Of a stretch of DNA of 22,692 nucleotides, positions 1 through 7,378 are shown piece by piece. The DNA comes from an uncultured Marmoricola sp. (GTDB lineage: Bacteria > Actinomycetota > Actinomycetes > Propionibacteriales > Nocardioidaceae): assembly GCA_937868455.1 (NCBI GenBank), contig CALMMO010000004.1:1-22692 (forward strand), written 5' to 3'. The stretch's first letter is position 1. Every line of letters starts with the position of its first letter. The notes under the pieces are model-generated. The model saw nothing but the letters and a program-made list of their open reading frames with translations, did not search any database and was not told the origin of the DNA. Position numbers and translations under genes: made by a program.

Positions 1-403
1 AGGGCGCATTGCTGGGCTCGGTCCGCGCCCGAACACGTACGTCGACCGCATCGAGTGCCGCAACCAGACCCGACACGACCTCGGTGGCAACCCCGTGGCC
101 TCGGGCGTATTCAACGAGGCCGTAGCCAATCTCGACCTCAAGCACCCCGTCGTCATGGGGCGCAGGAGGTCCGTAGAACCCCACCGAACCGATCACCAAC
201 CCGTCGACAACCCGCACGATGTGGCGCGGCCCCCAGGTGGAGTCGCCTTTGATCATGGAGAACGCATCGAGGTCGTCGCTGCGTGGGTAGTCCTCGTGCC
301 AGTCGGGGGCGCGCGAGCCAGCCAGAGCGGCAGCAGCTTCTTCGCGGCTCACTAGTGGCAGTCGGAACCGATTGGTGCTGATGACTGGGGGGAGTTCGCT
401 CAC
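1..403 (-). CDS. GNAT-family N-acetyltransferase (3' end cut by window edge)
   Basis: The frame runs from a GTG at 401-403 to the window edge without a stop; 134 codons are visible. It resembles the RimJ/RimL-like GNAT fold: a strand reading VIGSVGFYGPP, then EVEIGYGLVEYARGHG followed by VATEVVSGL, which holds the acetyl-CoA-binding R-G-x-G-x-A turn, and the TEPSN stretch typical of the next strand. Proteins of this family move an acetyl group from acetyl-CoA to an amine of a protein or small molecule; the substrate cannot be read here. The GTG overlaps the HAD stop codon (GTGA), so it is probably translated by coupling as the last visible gene of serS-HAD-GNAT. The C-terminus is missing. Confidence 0.82.
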   Translation of the reverse strand, partial: MSELPPVISTNRFRLPLVSREEAAAALAGSRAPDWHEDYPRSDDLDAFSMIKGDSTWGPRHIVRVVDGLVIGSVGFYGPPAPHDDGVLEVEIGYGLVEYARGHGVATEVVSGLVAALDAVDVRVRARTEPSNAP

Positions 404-1218
404 GGGAACCACTTTCGCAGTTCGACAGCGACTCCGTCGTCATAAACCGTCTCGGTGACGTGATCGGCGGCGGCTTTGACCTGGTCGACGGCCTGTCCCA
501 TGGCGACGCCGCGACCAGCCCAGGCCAACATTTCTAGGTCGTTGCGACCGTCGCCGATCGCGAGCGCGTCAGAGGCATCGACACCGAGTTGATCAGCGAC
601 GTACTGCAAACCCGAGGCCTTCGAGATGCCGAGCGGTGAGAGGTCCAACCACGCGGTCCAACCCACGACATAGCTGGTGCCATGCAAGCCGAGTCGGGAG
701 GCGGTTTCCATGAACTCTTCGGCGGTGGCTGATGGGTCGCGGATGATCACGCGGCTCACCGGGTCAGCCACCATCTGCTCGACGTCAGCGATGATCATCT
801 CCCCGCCCAATTCCCCTTCTGGGAAGGCGCGGTTGATCCGGTAGCCGATGCCGCGCTCCTCGACGGCAACCAACGCCTCCGGGTGGTGCGACAAGACCTC
901 GAACACTGCCGCCCTGGCGTCAAAGGTCTCCTCGTGCACGATCTCGACCGGCGGATAGCGAAGTACGACGGCGCCGTTGGACGCCACGATCCACAACCGA
1001 TCGGCGGCCTCTGATGCCAACCCCAACAAGTCGGCGATGGGGGTCATCCCGTGGGCAGAACGACCTGATGAGAGCACCACATGCGAGCCGGCAGCAAGCG
1101 CCGCCTGCACTGCGTCGTAGACCGCAGGGGACACCTTCTCGTAGGTCTGCCCAGAGCCTTCCACCCAGGCCAACAAGGTGCCGTCGATATCGAGGGCGAC
1201 CAACTTGGGGAAACTCAC
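400..1218 (-). CDS. Cof-type HAD-IIB phosphatase
   Basis: A 272-residue haloacid dehalogenase superfamily hydrolase, probably a cytosolic sugar-phosphate or nucleotide phosphatase; the substrate is not predictable. All four HAD motifs are present: DIDGT (residues 10-14, nucleophile and acid/base Asp), VLSSGRS (48-54), K200 in GISKASGL, and GDGRND (222-227, Mg2+ binding). The cap between residues about 80 and 190 is the C2B type that defines the Cof group. The frame stays open upstream inside serS, but the GTG at 1216-1218 is chosen because it starts just before the first conserved strand ([14 protein letters not shown]) and overlaps the serS stop as GTGA. The next gene overlaps in the same way, so serS, this gene and the GNAT gene form a tightly coupled unit. 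Confidence 0.9.
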   Translation of the reverse strand: MSFPKLVALDIDGTLLAWVEGSGQTYEKVSPAVYDAVQAALAAGSHVVLSSGRSAHGMTPIADLLGLASEAADRLWIVASNGAVVLRYPPVEIVHEETFDARAAVFEVLSHHPEALVAVEERGIGYRINRAFPEGELGGEMIIADVEQMVADPVSRVIIRDPSATAEEFMETASRLGLHGTSYVVGWTAWLDLSPLGISKASGLQYVADQLGVDASDALAIGDGRNDLEMLAWAGRGVAMGQAVDQVKAAADHVTETVYDDGVAVELRKWFP

Positions 1219-2483
1219 GCGGACACGGGCTCCAATCGTTCGCGCCCTTGCATGTAGGGCCGCAGCGCCGCCGGAATCGTCACCGAGCCATCGGCGTTCT
1301 GGTGCGTTTCCAAGATCGCCACGATCGTGCGCGTCATGGCGCACAAGGTGCCGTTGAGCGTGGCCAGCGGGGCTGTGCCTTCGGCGAAGCGGCCGCGAAT
1401 GTCGAGTCGGCGCGACTGGAAGTCGGTGCAGTTGGAGGTGGAGGTGAGCTCGCGGTATTTGCCCTGCGTCGGGATCCAGGCCTCGCAGTCGAACTTGCGT
1501 TCAGCCGAAAGCCCTAGGTCGCCGGCAGCCACATCGATCACTCGATAGGCCAACTCCAACTTGTTCAAGAACTCCTTCTCCCACTCCAAGAGTCGCTTGT
1601 GCTCGGCAAACGACTCTTCAACAGTGGTGTAGGTAAACATCTCGACTTTGTCGAACCAGTGAACTCGGATGATGCCCTTAGTGTCTTTTCCGTGACTGCC
1701 GGCTTCTTTGCGGTAACACGGCGAGATCGCGGCGTACCTCAATGGCAGCGCTTCGGCATCGAGGATCTCGTCGCTGTGGTACGCCGCAAGCGGCACCTCG
1801 CTCGTGCCCACGAGGTACATGTCTTGGCCTTCGATGCGATAGACGTCATCGGCGGCTTGCCCCAAGAATCCGGTGCCATCCATCGCCCGAGGCTTGACCA
1901 AAGCAGGCGGGATCACGGTGGTGAATCCGGCCGAGCGGGCTTGGTCCATCGCCATTTGGATGAGGCCGAGTTCCAAGTCGGCACCTTGGCCGGTGAGGTA
2001 ATAGAACCGCGCCCCTGAGACCTTTGCGCCACGATCAAGGTCGATGGCACCCAAGATCCGGCCAAGTTCGATGTGGTCGCGCGGCTCGAAGTCGAATTCG
2101 CGGGGAGTCCCGATCGTTTCGAGCACCACGAAATCTTCCTCGCCGCCTGCGGGTGCTTCTTCGTTGGCCAGGTTAGGGATAGCCGAGAGTGCATCACGCC
2201 ACGCGACTTCGGCGTCGTTTTGAGTGGCCTCGGCAGCCTTCACCTCAGCGGCCAACGCCTTCGTGCGCGCCAAGAGTTCTGCCTTCTCGTCCCCTGCTGC
2301 CTTAGGGATGAGGCGGCCAAGTTCCTTTTGCTCGGCACGCAACCGCTCGAAGGAAGCAATGGCCGCGCGACGGGCTTCGTCAGCGGACAATGCCGCGTCG
2401 ACCACGGAGTCGCTGAGGCCGCGCTTTGCTTGGGCAGCACGCACTCGATCAGGGTTGTCGCGAAGAACTCGTGGGTCGATCAT
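1215..2483 (-). CDS. serS: seryl-tRNA synthetase
   Basis: Class II aminoacyl-tRNA synthetase of 422 residues (usual length about 420-430) that charges tRNA-Ser (and tRNA-Sec where present) with serine. The N-terminal 110 residues form the tRNA-binding coiled-coil arm (rich in E, K, A and R). The catalytic core shows [15 protein letters not shown], motif 2 with [26 protein letters not shown], and motif 3 [17 protein letters not shown] near the C-terminus. The start [12 protein letters not shown] is the standard SerRS N-terminus. A TAGCCT box lies 6 nt before the ATG and no Shine-Dalgarno is visible, which suggests a leaderless mRNA. The downstream HAD gene overlaps the stop codon. Confidence 0.98.
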   Translation of the reverse strand: MIDPRVLRDNPDRVRAAQAKRGLSDSVVDAALSADEARRAAIASFERLRAEQKELGRLIPKAAGDEKAELLARTKALAAEVKAAEATQNDAEVAWRDALSAIPNLANEEAPAGGEEDFVVLETIGTPREFDFEPRDHIELGRILGAIDLDRGAKVSGARFYYLTGQGADLELGLIQMAMDQARSAGFTTVIPPALVKPRAMDGTGFLGQAADDVYRIEGQDMYLVGTSEVPLAAYHSDEILDAEALPLRYAAISPCYRKEAGSHGKDTKGIIRVHWFDKVEMFTYTTVEESFAEHKRLLEWEKEFLNKLELAYRVIDVAAGDLGLSAERKFDCEAWIPTQGKYRELTSTSNCTDFQSRRLDIRGRFAEGTAPLATLNGTLCAMTRTIVAILETHQNADGSVTIPAALRPYMQGRERLEPVSA

Positions 2484-2489
2484 GGGTCA

Positions 2490-2495
2490 AGGCTA
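2490..2495 (-). promoter_or_regulatory. -10 element of serS (leaderless)
   Basis: TAGCCT on the minus strand followed by 6 nt and then the serS ATG. The transcript would start at or next to the A of ATG. No clear -35 or Shine-Dalgarno is seen. Confidence 0.5.
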
Positions 2496-2536
2496 TCTAG
2501 CCCGCGCGGTGACTGCTCACCGATATTGCCTGCCGT

Positions 2537-2566
2537 ATTGCCCTGCTCTAAGTGAGAGGGGGCAAT
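2537..2566 (-). terminator. hairpin over the lipoprotein gene 3' end
   Basis: ATTGCCC (2537-2543) pairs with GGGCAAT (2560-2566), and CTCT (2546-2549) with AGAG (2555-2558), leaving a 5-nt loop. The hairpin contains the lipoprotein stop codon. There is no U-run, so it may be a weak or U-less terminator separating the lipoprotein from serS. Confidence 0.4.
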
Positions 2567-3417
2567 GCGAAGACGAATTCGACAGCATCCTTAGGTACGA
2601 CACCCTCGATCGCCTTGCCGTACGGCGACCACTTCGACCCCGACAACTTCTTCAACTGAAGATCTTGCCCGGTCACGCACCACACCCAGTTGGTGCCATC
2701 TGCGGATTTGAATCCGCTCACCAGATCGCACTTTGGATCGGGCAGGCCCTTGAGTTTGTTGGTCGGTGAAATCACCAACGAGCCGTTGTTGCGCGTGGGC
2801 ACGATGGTGTCGGTAGCCCCGTTGCCGCTGGGGTCAGTCTCAAACGAGGTCAGGCTTTCGGTGTAGGGCTCGCCGGTGTTGACGACGAACCCACCTGCAT
2901 AGGTCCAGTCCTTCTTCACCTGCAACGAGCCAGCCTGAGTGGCTTGGCCGCTGTGCGCATCCACGTGCCAGACACCGCGTTTGGCCACCACGGTGAGTTG
3001 CTCATCCTCGGGCGCAAAGGCCAGATAGTCGGGCGTGATGGGACCCAGCTTGAGCATCTGCGGCTCGCCCCCAGCCAGTGGATAGAGCGCGACCTGGTGC
3101 GCCTCCCGCTCCGCCTTGGTCGGTGCGCTGTCGAGCAGCGCCCAGGTGTGGGAGCTATCAACCATCAACAATCGGGTCAAACCAGAGGCAGATCCAGCGG
3201 TGAGGGGCGGCATCTCAACGCTGACCGCCTTGCCCGAGTCGGGAGTCGCACTCAGATAGACAGCGGCAAGTTCTTCGCCATCGGCGCCACCCGTGGATCG
3301 GTCAAAGCGCAGCACCCAGGTGTTGCCCAGCGCATCGGCAGAGTCGCCTTGTCCCACCCCACAGGCACTCGTGGCGACGAGCACGGTAGCTGCCGCGAAG
3401 GCCCTCAAGATCCTCAT
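2548..3417 (-). CDS. putative lipoprotein of unknown function
   Basis: A 289-residue protein with a lipoprotein-type N-terminus: two Arg, a hydrophobic stretch AFAAATVLVATSA, then Cys19 followed by G. The -3 residue is Thr rather than Leu/Val/Ile, so the lipobox is slightly atypical. The mature part has no family I recognise; recurring short strand-like stretches (TWVLRFDRS, LTVVAKRGVWHV, DWTYAGGFVV, TNWVWCVTG) would suit a beta-propeller-like extracytoplasmic protein, but this is inference. The ATG at 3415-3417 is chosen over an in-frame start 29 codons upstream because it begins the signal sequence and has TACTCT exactly 7 nt upstream. It lies between serS (same strand) and the divergent PAP2-DAGK gene. 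Confidence 0.75.
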   Translation of the reverse strand: MRILRAFAAATVLVATSACGVGQGDSADALGNTWVLRFDRSTGGADGEELAAVYLSATPDSGKAVSVEMPPLTAGSASGLTRLLMVDSSHTWALLDSAPTKAEREAHQVALYPLAGGEPQMLKLGPITPDYLAFAPEDEQLTVVAKRGVWHVDAHSGQATQAGSLQVKKDWTYAGGFVVNTGEPYTESLTSFETDPSGNGATDTIVPTRNNGSLVISPTNKLKGLPDPKCDLVSGFKSADGTNWVWCVTGQDLQLKKLSGSKWSPYGKAIEGVVPKDAVEFVFALPPLT

Positions 3418-3424
3418 ACGGTTA

Positions 3425-3430
3425 AGAGTA
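3425..3430 (-). promoter_or_regulatory. -10 element of the lipoprotein gene (leaderless)
   Basis: TACTCT on the minus strand, 7 nt before the ATG at 3417. No Shine-Dalgarno is present. This spacing supports the shorter start with the signal peptide. Confidence 0.5.
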
Positions 3431-3477
3431 AGCCGCTGTGCCCAACTGGCCCTGGCTCCCTGTGGATAGTCACACGG

Positions 3478-3483
3478 CATAAT
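3478..3483 (+). promoter_or_regulatory. -10 element of the PAP2-DAGK gene (leaderless)
   Basis: CATAAT (5 of 6 to TATAAT) ends 8 nt before the GTG start at 3492. No Shine-Dalgarno precedes the start. An overlapping TAATTC at 3480-3485 with 6-nt spacing is an alternative register. Confidence 0.5.
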
Positions 3484-3491
3484 TCGCAGGC

Positions 3492-5069
3492 GTGACCACC
3501 TCAACGCGACGCGCCTGGGTCTTAGGCCTGGCCTCGCTGGGCGGATTTGCCGTCGTACTCCTGCTTGTGCTCTTCCAACACGCCGCCCTTCAGCGTTTCG
3601 ACACCTGGGTTGGCACTCCCTTTGAGGAACTCACCTTTAACGTGCAGTGGCTGTACTCCGGCGCTATCGCCGTGCAGTGGTTGTTCGACACCGGACCGAT
3701 GACGGTACTCACGATCATCACCGCGATTGCCTTGTTTGTTAAGGGTCACAAGCGTCTGGCCGTGTGGACCGCCGTGGTGATGACCGTGTCGGCGGTGGCT
3801 GTGAACGCCGTGATCAAGCCACTCATCGGGCGCGAACGCCCCACCTGGCCACACCCCGTCGAAACCCTGGATAGCCTCAGTTTCCCTTCCGGCCACGCGG
3901 CCGGGATCGCCACCGCAGCAGCCGTGGCTTACGTCATTTCCCAGATGCTAATCCGCCGCCGAGGACTGCGTCGGGTGGCACTCGTGGTGTCGCTGATCGT
4001 GGTGTTCCTGGTTGGGATCGACCGGATGTTGCTCGGCGTCCACAACTTCAGCGACGTGCTGGCCGGTTGGTTGATCGGCTTTGGCGTCGCGGCCGTTGGC
4101 CGGGCCCTGTTTGATCCCCATGAGGTTCCCCTGGCTCACAAGGTCGAGGCCATGCCATCTGTGGGTCCCAAACCAAAGCACCTGGCCGTCGTACTCAACC
4201 CGATCAAGGTCGATGACCCTGGCGCCTTCAAGTACCTAGTCGAGTCGCTGGCGCATTCGGCAGGCTGGCAACGAGTCGATTGGTACTACACCACCATCGA
4301 AGACCCCGGTCACTCCATGGCACATAGCGCTGCGGTGAGCGGGGCCGAACTTGTCATCGCCTGCGGTGGTGATGGCACCGTGCGCACGGTCTGTGAAGAA
4401 CTCGCTGGCACTGGCATCCCGGTCGGCATCGTGCCGGCAGGCACCGGCAACTTGCTGGCTCGCAACCTCAACTTGCCGCTGTATTTGCGTGCTGCGGTCG
4501 ATGTCGCCCTCAACGGCCAAGACCGAGCCATCGACATGGTCAAGGTCAGCGGCGACAAGATGGATGACGCGACCTTCCTTGTGATGGCCGGGATGGGCTT
4601 TGACGCCGCGATCATGGATGGCGTCAACGAGGACCTCAAGGCCAAAGTCGGATGGGTCGCCTACGTGCTCTCGGGCCTGCGCTCACTGATGTTTCCTGCG
4701 ATCCGTGTCGACATCTCTGTGGATGGCGGCGACTTCACCACACACCGCGCCCGGACGATCGTGATCGGCAACGTCGGCTACCTGCAGGCCGGCATGCCAC
4801 TGATCCCCGATTCCCGCATCGATGACGGCGAACTCGACGTCGTACTCCTCTATCCGCGCCGCTTCCTCTCGTGGGTCCCCTTAGCCCTGCGGGTCCTTAG
4901 CAAAAACAAGCGCACCGACGAAACCATCACCCGCATGAGCGGCAAGAGCGTGACGGTCCGGGCCCACTCCGAGACCCCGAGGCAACTCGACGGCGACCTG
5001 ATCAAGTCGGGCCACGAGATTCACGCCGAATGCATTCACGGACGATTGTTGGTGCGCGCACCGAGGTAG
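3492..5069 (+). CDS. bifunctional PAP2-family phosphatase / diacylglycerol kinase-like lipid kinase
   Basis: A 525-residue two-domain lipid enzyme. The N-terminal membrane half (about 1-205, five to six hydrophobic segments) has the PAP2 signature: K-x6-RP at 109-117 (KPLIGRERP), PSGH at 132-135, and R-x5-H-x3-D at 178-188 (RMLLGVHNFSD; the usual Ser before Arg is Asp). The C-terminal half (about 228-525) is a DAGK catalytic domain with GGDGT (292-296) and VPAGTGNLLARNL (314-326). The PAP2 part would dephosphorylate phosphatidate or a prenyl/lipid phosphate, and the kinase part would phosphorylate a lipid acceptor, so one protein may recycle lipid phosphates. Such fusions are known in actinobacteria. 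The GTG start is supported by CATAAT just upstream. Confidence 0.92.
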   Translation: MTTSTRRAWVLGLASLGGFAVVLLLVLFQHAALQRFDTWVGTPFEELTFNVQWLYSGAIAVQWLFDTGPMTVLTIITAIALFVKGHKRLAVWTAVVMTVSAVAVNAVIKPLIGRERPTWPHPVETLDSLSFPSGHAAGIATAAAVAYVISQMLIRRRGLRRVALVVSLIVVFLVGIDRMLLGVHNFSDVLAGWLIGFGVAAVGRALFDPHEVPLAHKVEAMPSVGPKPKHLAVVLNPIKVDDPGAFKYLVESLAHSAGWQRVDWYYTTIEDPGHSMAHSAAVSGAELVIACGGDGTVRTVCEELAGTGIPVGIVPAGTGNLLARNLNLPLYLRAAVDVALNGQDRAIDMVKVSGDKMDDATFLVMAGMGFDAAIMDGVNEDLKAKVGWVAYVLSGLRSLMFPAIRVDISVDGGDFTTHRARTIVIGNVGYLQAGMPLIPDSRIDDGELDVVLLYPRRFLSWVPLALRVLSKNKRTDETITRMSGKSVTVRAHSETPRQLDGDLIKSGHEIHAECIHGRLLVRAPR

Positions 5070-5089
5070 ACCTCACCAGATGTGTGACA

Positions 5090-5095
5090 TAACCT
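5090..5095 (+). promoter_or_regulatory. -10 element of the Ddn-like gene (leaderless)
   Basis: TAACCT with 7 nt to the GTG at 5103. The gap after the PAP2-DAGK stop is 33 nt, so this gene can have its own promoter. Confidence 0.45.
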
Positions 5096-5102
5096 CTGGC
5101 GG

Positions 5103-5582
5103 GTGAATCCACTGCGCACCATTGCCATCGTGATGGGCCGCCAACCCTGGCTGCCAAAGTTCGGCAAAATCATCGTTGGTCTCGACAAGGGGATTCAACG
5201 ACTCACCAACGGCCACATGACACTGCTCTCCAGTTGTGGCCTCACTGGGCTGATGCTCACCGTCAAGGGACGCAAAACTGGCATCGAGCGAGAAACACCC
5301 TTGCTCTACACCCCACACCCCGATGGGCCGCTGATTGCTGGCTCCAACTGGGGTCAAGAGAAGCCCCCGGCCTGGGTGGCCAACCTTCGCGCCGCACAAA
5401 CCGCTCAAGTCATGGCCAACGGGGTGCGCACCACCGTCCGTGCCCGCGAACTCGAAGGCACCGAGCGCGAGGAGAAACTCGCTGAGATGGTCAAGGTGTG
5501 GCCCAACTATCGGATCTACGTAGAGAAGGCGGCCCCGAGGGTCATCCCGATCTTTCAGTTGGAGCCCGTCTTAGGCGCCTGA
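5103..5582 (+). CDS. Ddn-like (DUF385) deazaflavin/F420-dependent nitroreductase-family protein
   Basis: 159 residues, the normal size for the family. The core reads LTVKGRKTGIERETPLLY (residues about 58-75), then PLIAGSNWGQEKPPAWVANL and a C-terminal WPNYRIYVEKA segment, all typical of DUF385/Ddn-like split-beta-barrel proteins, which use F420H2 to reduce quinones, enones or nitroaromatics. The F420 cofactor is inferred from the family. The GTG start is taken because TAACCT sits 7 nt before it. The last codons (VLGA, stop) overlap the left copy of a direct repeat whose other copy is the 3' end of the VOC gene at 6920, so this gene's tail marks the left border of an apparent insertion. Confidence 0.85.
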   Translation: MNPLRTIAIVMGRQPWLPKFGKIIVGLDKGIQRLTNGHMTLLSSCGLTGLMLTVKGRKTGIERETPLLYTPHPDGPLIAGSNWGQEKPPAWVANLRAAQTAQVMANGVRTTVRARELEGTEREEKLAEMVKVWPNYRIYVEKAAPRVIPIFQLEPVLGA

Positions 5583-5638
5583 GGCAGCGGCCTGCAGGCC
5601 GGCAATATTGAGCACCTGCATCTGGAGCATCGCGGCCT
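5570..5638. repeat. left direct repeat of cassette 1: leftover 3' end of a VOC gene
   Basis: This matches 6919-6987, the 3' end of the VOC gene, at 63 of 70 aligned bases with no gaps. Read on the minus strand it still encodes an in-frame tail, AMLQMQVLNIAGLQAAASGA then stop, against LQAAALGA then stop in the intact gene. Most differences are silent (CAA/CAG and two GCT/GCC), plus one changed codon (CTG/TCA). Upstream of about residue AEAAML the frame breaks and a stop appears. Both copies were therefore under coding selection before they came to share this locus. Confidence 0.85.
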
Positions 5639-5829
5639 CCGCCCGTCTCTGCTCAGTTCAGCGATGACCCGTTTGCTATGGCTAGTGCGAGAATCGCCCC
5701 CGTCGACGTCCCCTACAAGAACCGATGCGACGACACTCTGGGGTCAGGAGTTCTTTGCCTCAGCGTTCTACCGGCCACTACTTGTGATTTGGCCTCGCAG
5801 TCGAATAGAGCCAGTCGGATTTTGGAAGG
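5639..5829. other. non-coding stretch inside cassette 1
   Basis: No convincing gene is seen on either strand. The composition is visibly more AT-rich than the surroundings. A weak promoter-like pair, TTGTGA at 5782-5787 and ATAGAG at 5805-5810 (17-nt spacing), could serve the following membrane-protein gene. Confidence 0.4.
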
Positions 5830-6882
5830 ATGCCAGGTGTGACCGGTTCTCCCACATCGCCGAACAGAGTCAGTTTGTGGCTTGTGAGCGTGCTGCTCTT
5901 CGGTCTGATGGTGAACTGGGTCTCGAGTTGGACCGAGAACTCCTGGTGGCTGGTGGTAGTGGATGTCCTCGCGGTGGCTTTGCTGGTCCTCACTCTCCCA
6001 GGCGGCTTCTTCAGCACACCCGGCCCTCTTGGGCGTGCGATGGCCGTACTTCTCATCGTGTTCTATGTGTCCAGTGGGCCGATGCTGCTCGGCACCGACA
6101 AGAGGTTGGCCGCTGGCATAGCGTCTATGGCACTCCTGTGGGTCACTGCCTCAGCTCTTAGTTGGCGCTCGCTACGTACGCGACTCTCCTTTGATCTTGC
6201 GGCATCCGGCCTGGCGCTCCTGCTTGTCGGCGCGGCGACCCTCCAGCTTGGTGTCGAGGCGCTGGGAGCCAAAACCACGTTGATCGGCGTGGTGCTGCTG
6301 CTAGGTGGTGGGGCGACCCTGCTGTTCGGTACAGCGCTCCTGCGAGACCAGAGGACATTGATCGGCGTGGCGACCCTACTGATCGGTGCAACGCTCCTAC
6401 TGGGTGGTGTCACGGCCCTACTTGACGGGCACCCACTCACTGCCTTTGTGCTCAACCTGGGTGGTGCGGCATTTCTATTGTTCGGTGCGGGACTCCTGCG
6501 AGACAGGAGCACGTTGCTCGACGTAGCGCTCATGCTGTTCGGTGTGGCGCTCCTGCTGGGTGGTGGCTGCGCCTTGTTAACCGGGCACACCCTGACCGCC
6601 CTCGCGACACTTCTGGGCGGGGGGTCGCTTCTGCTGGCTGGTATCGCGGCCCTGCTTGACCGAAGCGCCCCGATCGGTATAGCGGCCCTGCTATTCGGTG
6701 TCTCGCTCCTACTGGAGGGTGTCGCGGCTCTCCTGGACCGCAGCACGCTGCCTGCAGTGGCGGCCCTATTAGTGGGCATGGCCACCCTGAAAACGAGTGT
6801 CACAGCACTAGAGAACCGGAAACCTGTGCCAGGCGCGGCAGCGCTGGTGGCCTGGGCAAAGAAGAAGGATCCCGACCGGTAG
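5830..6882 (+). CDS. membrane protein made of eight tandem 26-residue repeats, function unknown
   Basis: 350 residues, Leu/Ala/Gly-rich and almost wholly membrane-embedded. The N-terminal part (about 15-112) holds four hydrophobic segments. Residues 125-332 are eight exactly phased 26-residue units (125-150, 151-176, 177-202, 203-228, 229-254, 255-280, 281-306, 307-332), roughly LxG-x-A-x-LLxGxxxLLxGxxALL followed by a polar turn (RDQRT, DGHP, RDRST, TGHT, DRSA, DRST, ENRKP). Units alternate in type, giving a 52-residue super-period that fits alternating membrane orientation. A short Lys/Asp tail follows. I do not recognise the family; the Gly-spaced helices recall DUF308/HdeD-like short repeats, without proof. 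GGAAGG directly abuts the ATG, so GTG at 5839 (9-nt spacing) may be the true start. The gene lies between direct repeats, on the strand opposite its right-hand neighbours. Confidence 0.8.
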   Translation: MPGVTGSPTSPNRVSLWLVSVLLFGLMVNWVSSWTENSWWLVVVDVLAVALLVLTLPGGFFSTPGPLGRAMAVLLIVFYVSSGPMLLGTDKRLAAGIASMALLWVTASALSWRSLRTRLSFDLAASGLALLLVGAATLQLGVEALGAKTTLIGVVLLLGGGATLLFGTALLRDQRTLIGVATLLIGATLLLGGVTALLDGHPLTAFVLNLGGAAFLLFGAGLLRDRSTLLDVALMLFGVALLLGGGCALLTGHTLTALATLLGGGSLLLAGIAALLDRSAPIGIAALLFGVSLLLEGVAALLDRSTLPAVAALLVGMATLKTSVTALENRKPVPGAAALVAWAKKKDPDR

Positions 6883-6918
6883 TCGAGAGGTCTATTCGGA
6901 GTCTTCAGTAGGGCCCGG

Positions 6919-6987
6919 CTTAGGCGCCCAGGGCAGCAGCCTGCAGGCCAGCAATATTGAGCACCTGCATTTGGAGCATCGCGGCCT
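6919..6987. repeat. right direct repeat of cassette 1 (3' end of the intact VOC gene)
   Basis: Partner of 5570-5638, offset 1349 bp. To its left, 6893-6918 keeps weaker, gapped similarity to 5541-5569, the 3' codons of the Ddn-like gene, so the right copy may also carry a decayed trace of that gene's end. The duplicated unit would then span a former convergent junction. Confidence 0.8.
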
Positions 6988-7378
6988 GAACGCGGGTTCC
7001 CACCTCGGGATCAGGGTCACCCATCAACTGGAACAGCGCGGTCGGCACGATCTGCCACGACAACCCAAAGGCATCGACCAGCCAGCCGCACATCTCGAGG
7101 TGACCGCCGCCTTCGGTGAGTGTGGCCGTGAGGTGATCGATTTCGTCTTGGGTTTCCACACTCACTGCAAGTGAGAAGGCGCTGGTGAGTTTGTAGGTGG
7201 GACCAGCGTTCATCAAGGTGATCTTGGTGCCCATGATCTCGATCTCGCCGATGAACAGCGTGCCGTCTGGGTGGCGATTCATCGAGAGCACCCGACCCTC
7301 GAAAAGGCTCAGATAGCGCTCAATGGCTGGCTCGGCGTTGTCGTCGTACCAAAGGAACGGAGTGACGCTCAAGATCAT
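6920..7378 (-). CDS. PhnB-like VOC (glyoxalase/3-demethylubiquinone methyltransferase-like) protein
   Basis: 152 residues of the vicinal-oxygen-chelate fold, PhnB-like subgroup. Diagnostic stretches are VTPFLWYDDNAEPAIERYLSLF at the N-terminus, the strand TKITLMNAG, SFxLAVSVETQDEIDHL-like helix and strand (residues 66-84), and GWLVDAFGLSWQIVPTAL toward the end. Such proteins are common, mostly uncharacterised, and may be metal-dependent enzymes or resistance proteins. The ATG overlaps the pheA stop (ATGA at 7375-7378), so it is co-translated with pheA. Its last 23 codons are duplicated at 5570-5638. Confidence 0.88.
   Translation of the reverse strand: MILSVTPFLWYDDNAEPAIERYLSLFEGRVLSMNRHPDGTLFIGEIEIMGTKITLMNAGPTYKLTSAFSLAVSVETQDEIDHLTATLTEGGGHLEMCGWLVDAFGLSWQIVPTALFQLMGDPDPEVGTRVQAAMLQMQVLNIAGLQAAALGA

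Noticed and set aside
5664..6161. Plus-strand frame overlapping the start of the repeat protein
   Set aside because: No family features, no Shine-Dalgarno or -10 at a useful distance, and it overlaps a better-supported membrane protein frame.
6063..6803. Long minus-strand open frame opposite the 26-residue-repeat gene
   Set aside because: Its Arg/Ser/Pro-rich product mirrors the sense repeats. The sense strand gives exactly phased hydrophobic helices, which is far more convincing.
5570..6987. Cassette 1 repeats as a transposon target-site duplication or phage att sites
   Set aside because: The copies are about 70 bp and 10% diverged with mostly silent changes, and there is no transposase, integrase, terminal inverted repeat or tRNA gene. 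Recombination with a diverged homologue explains them better.
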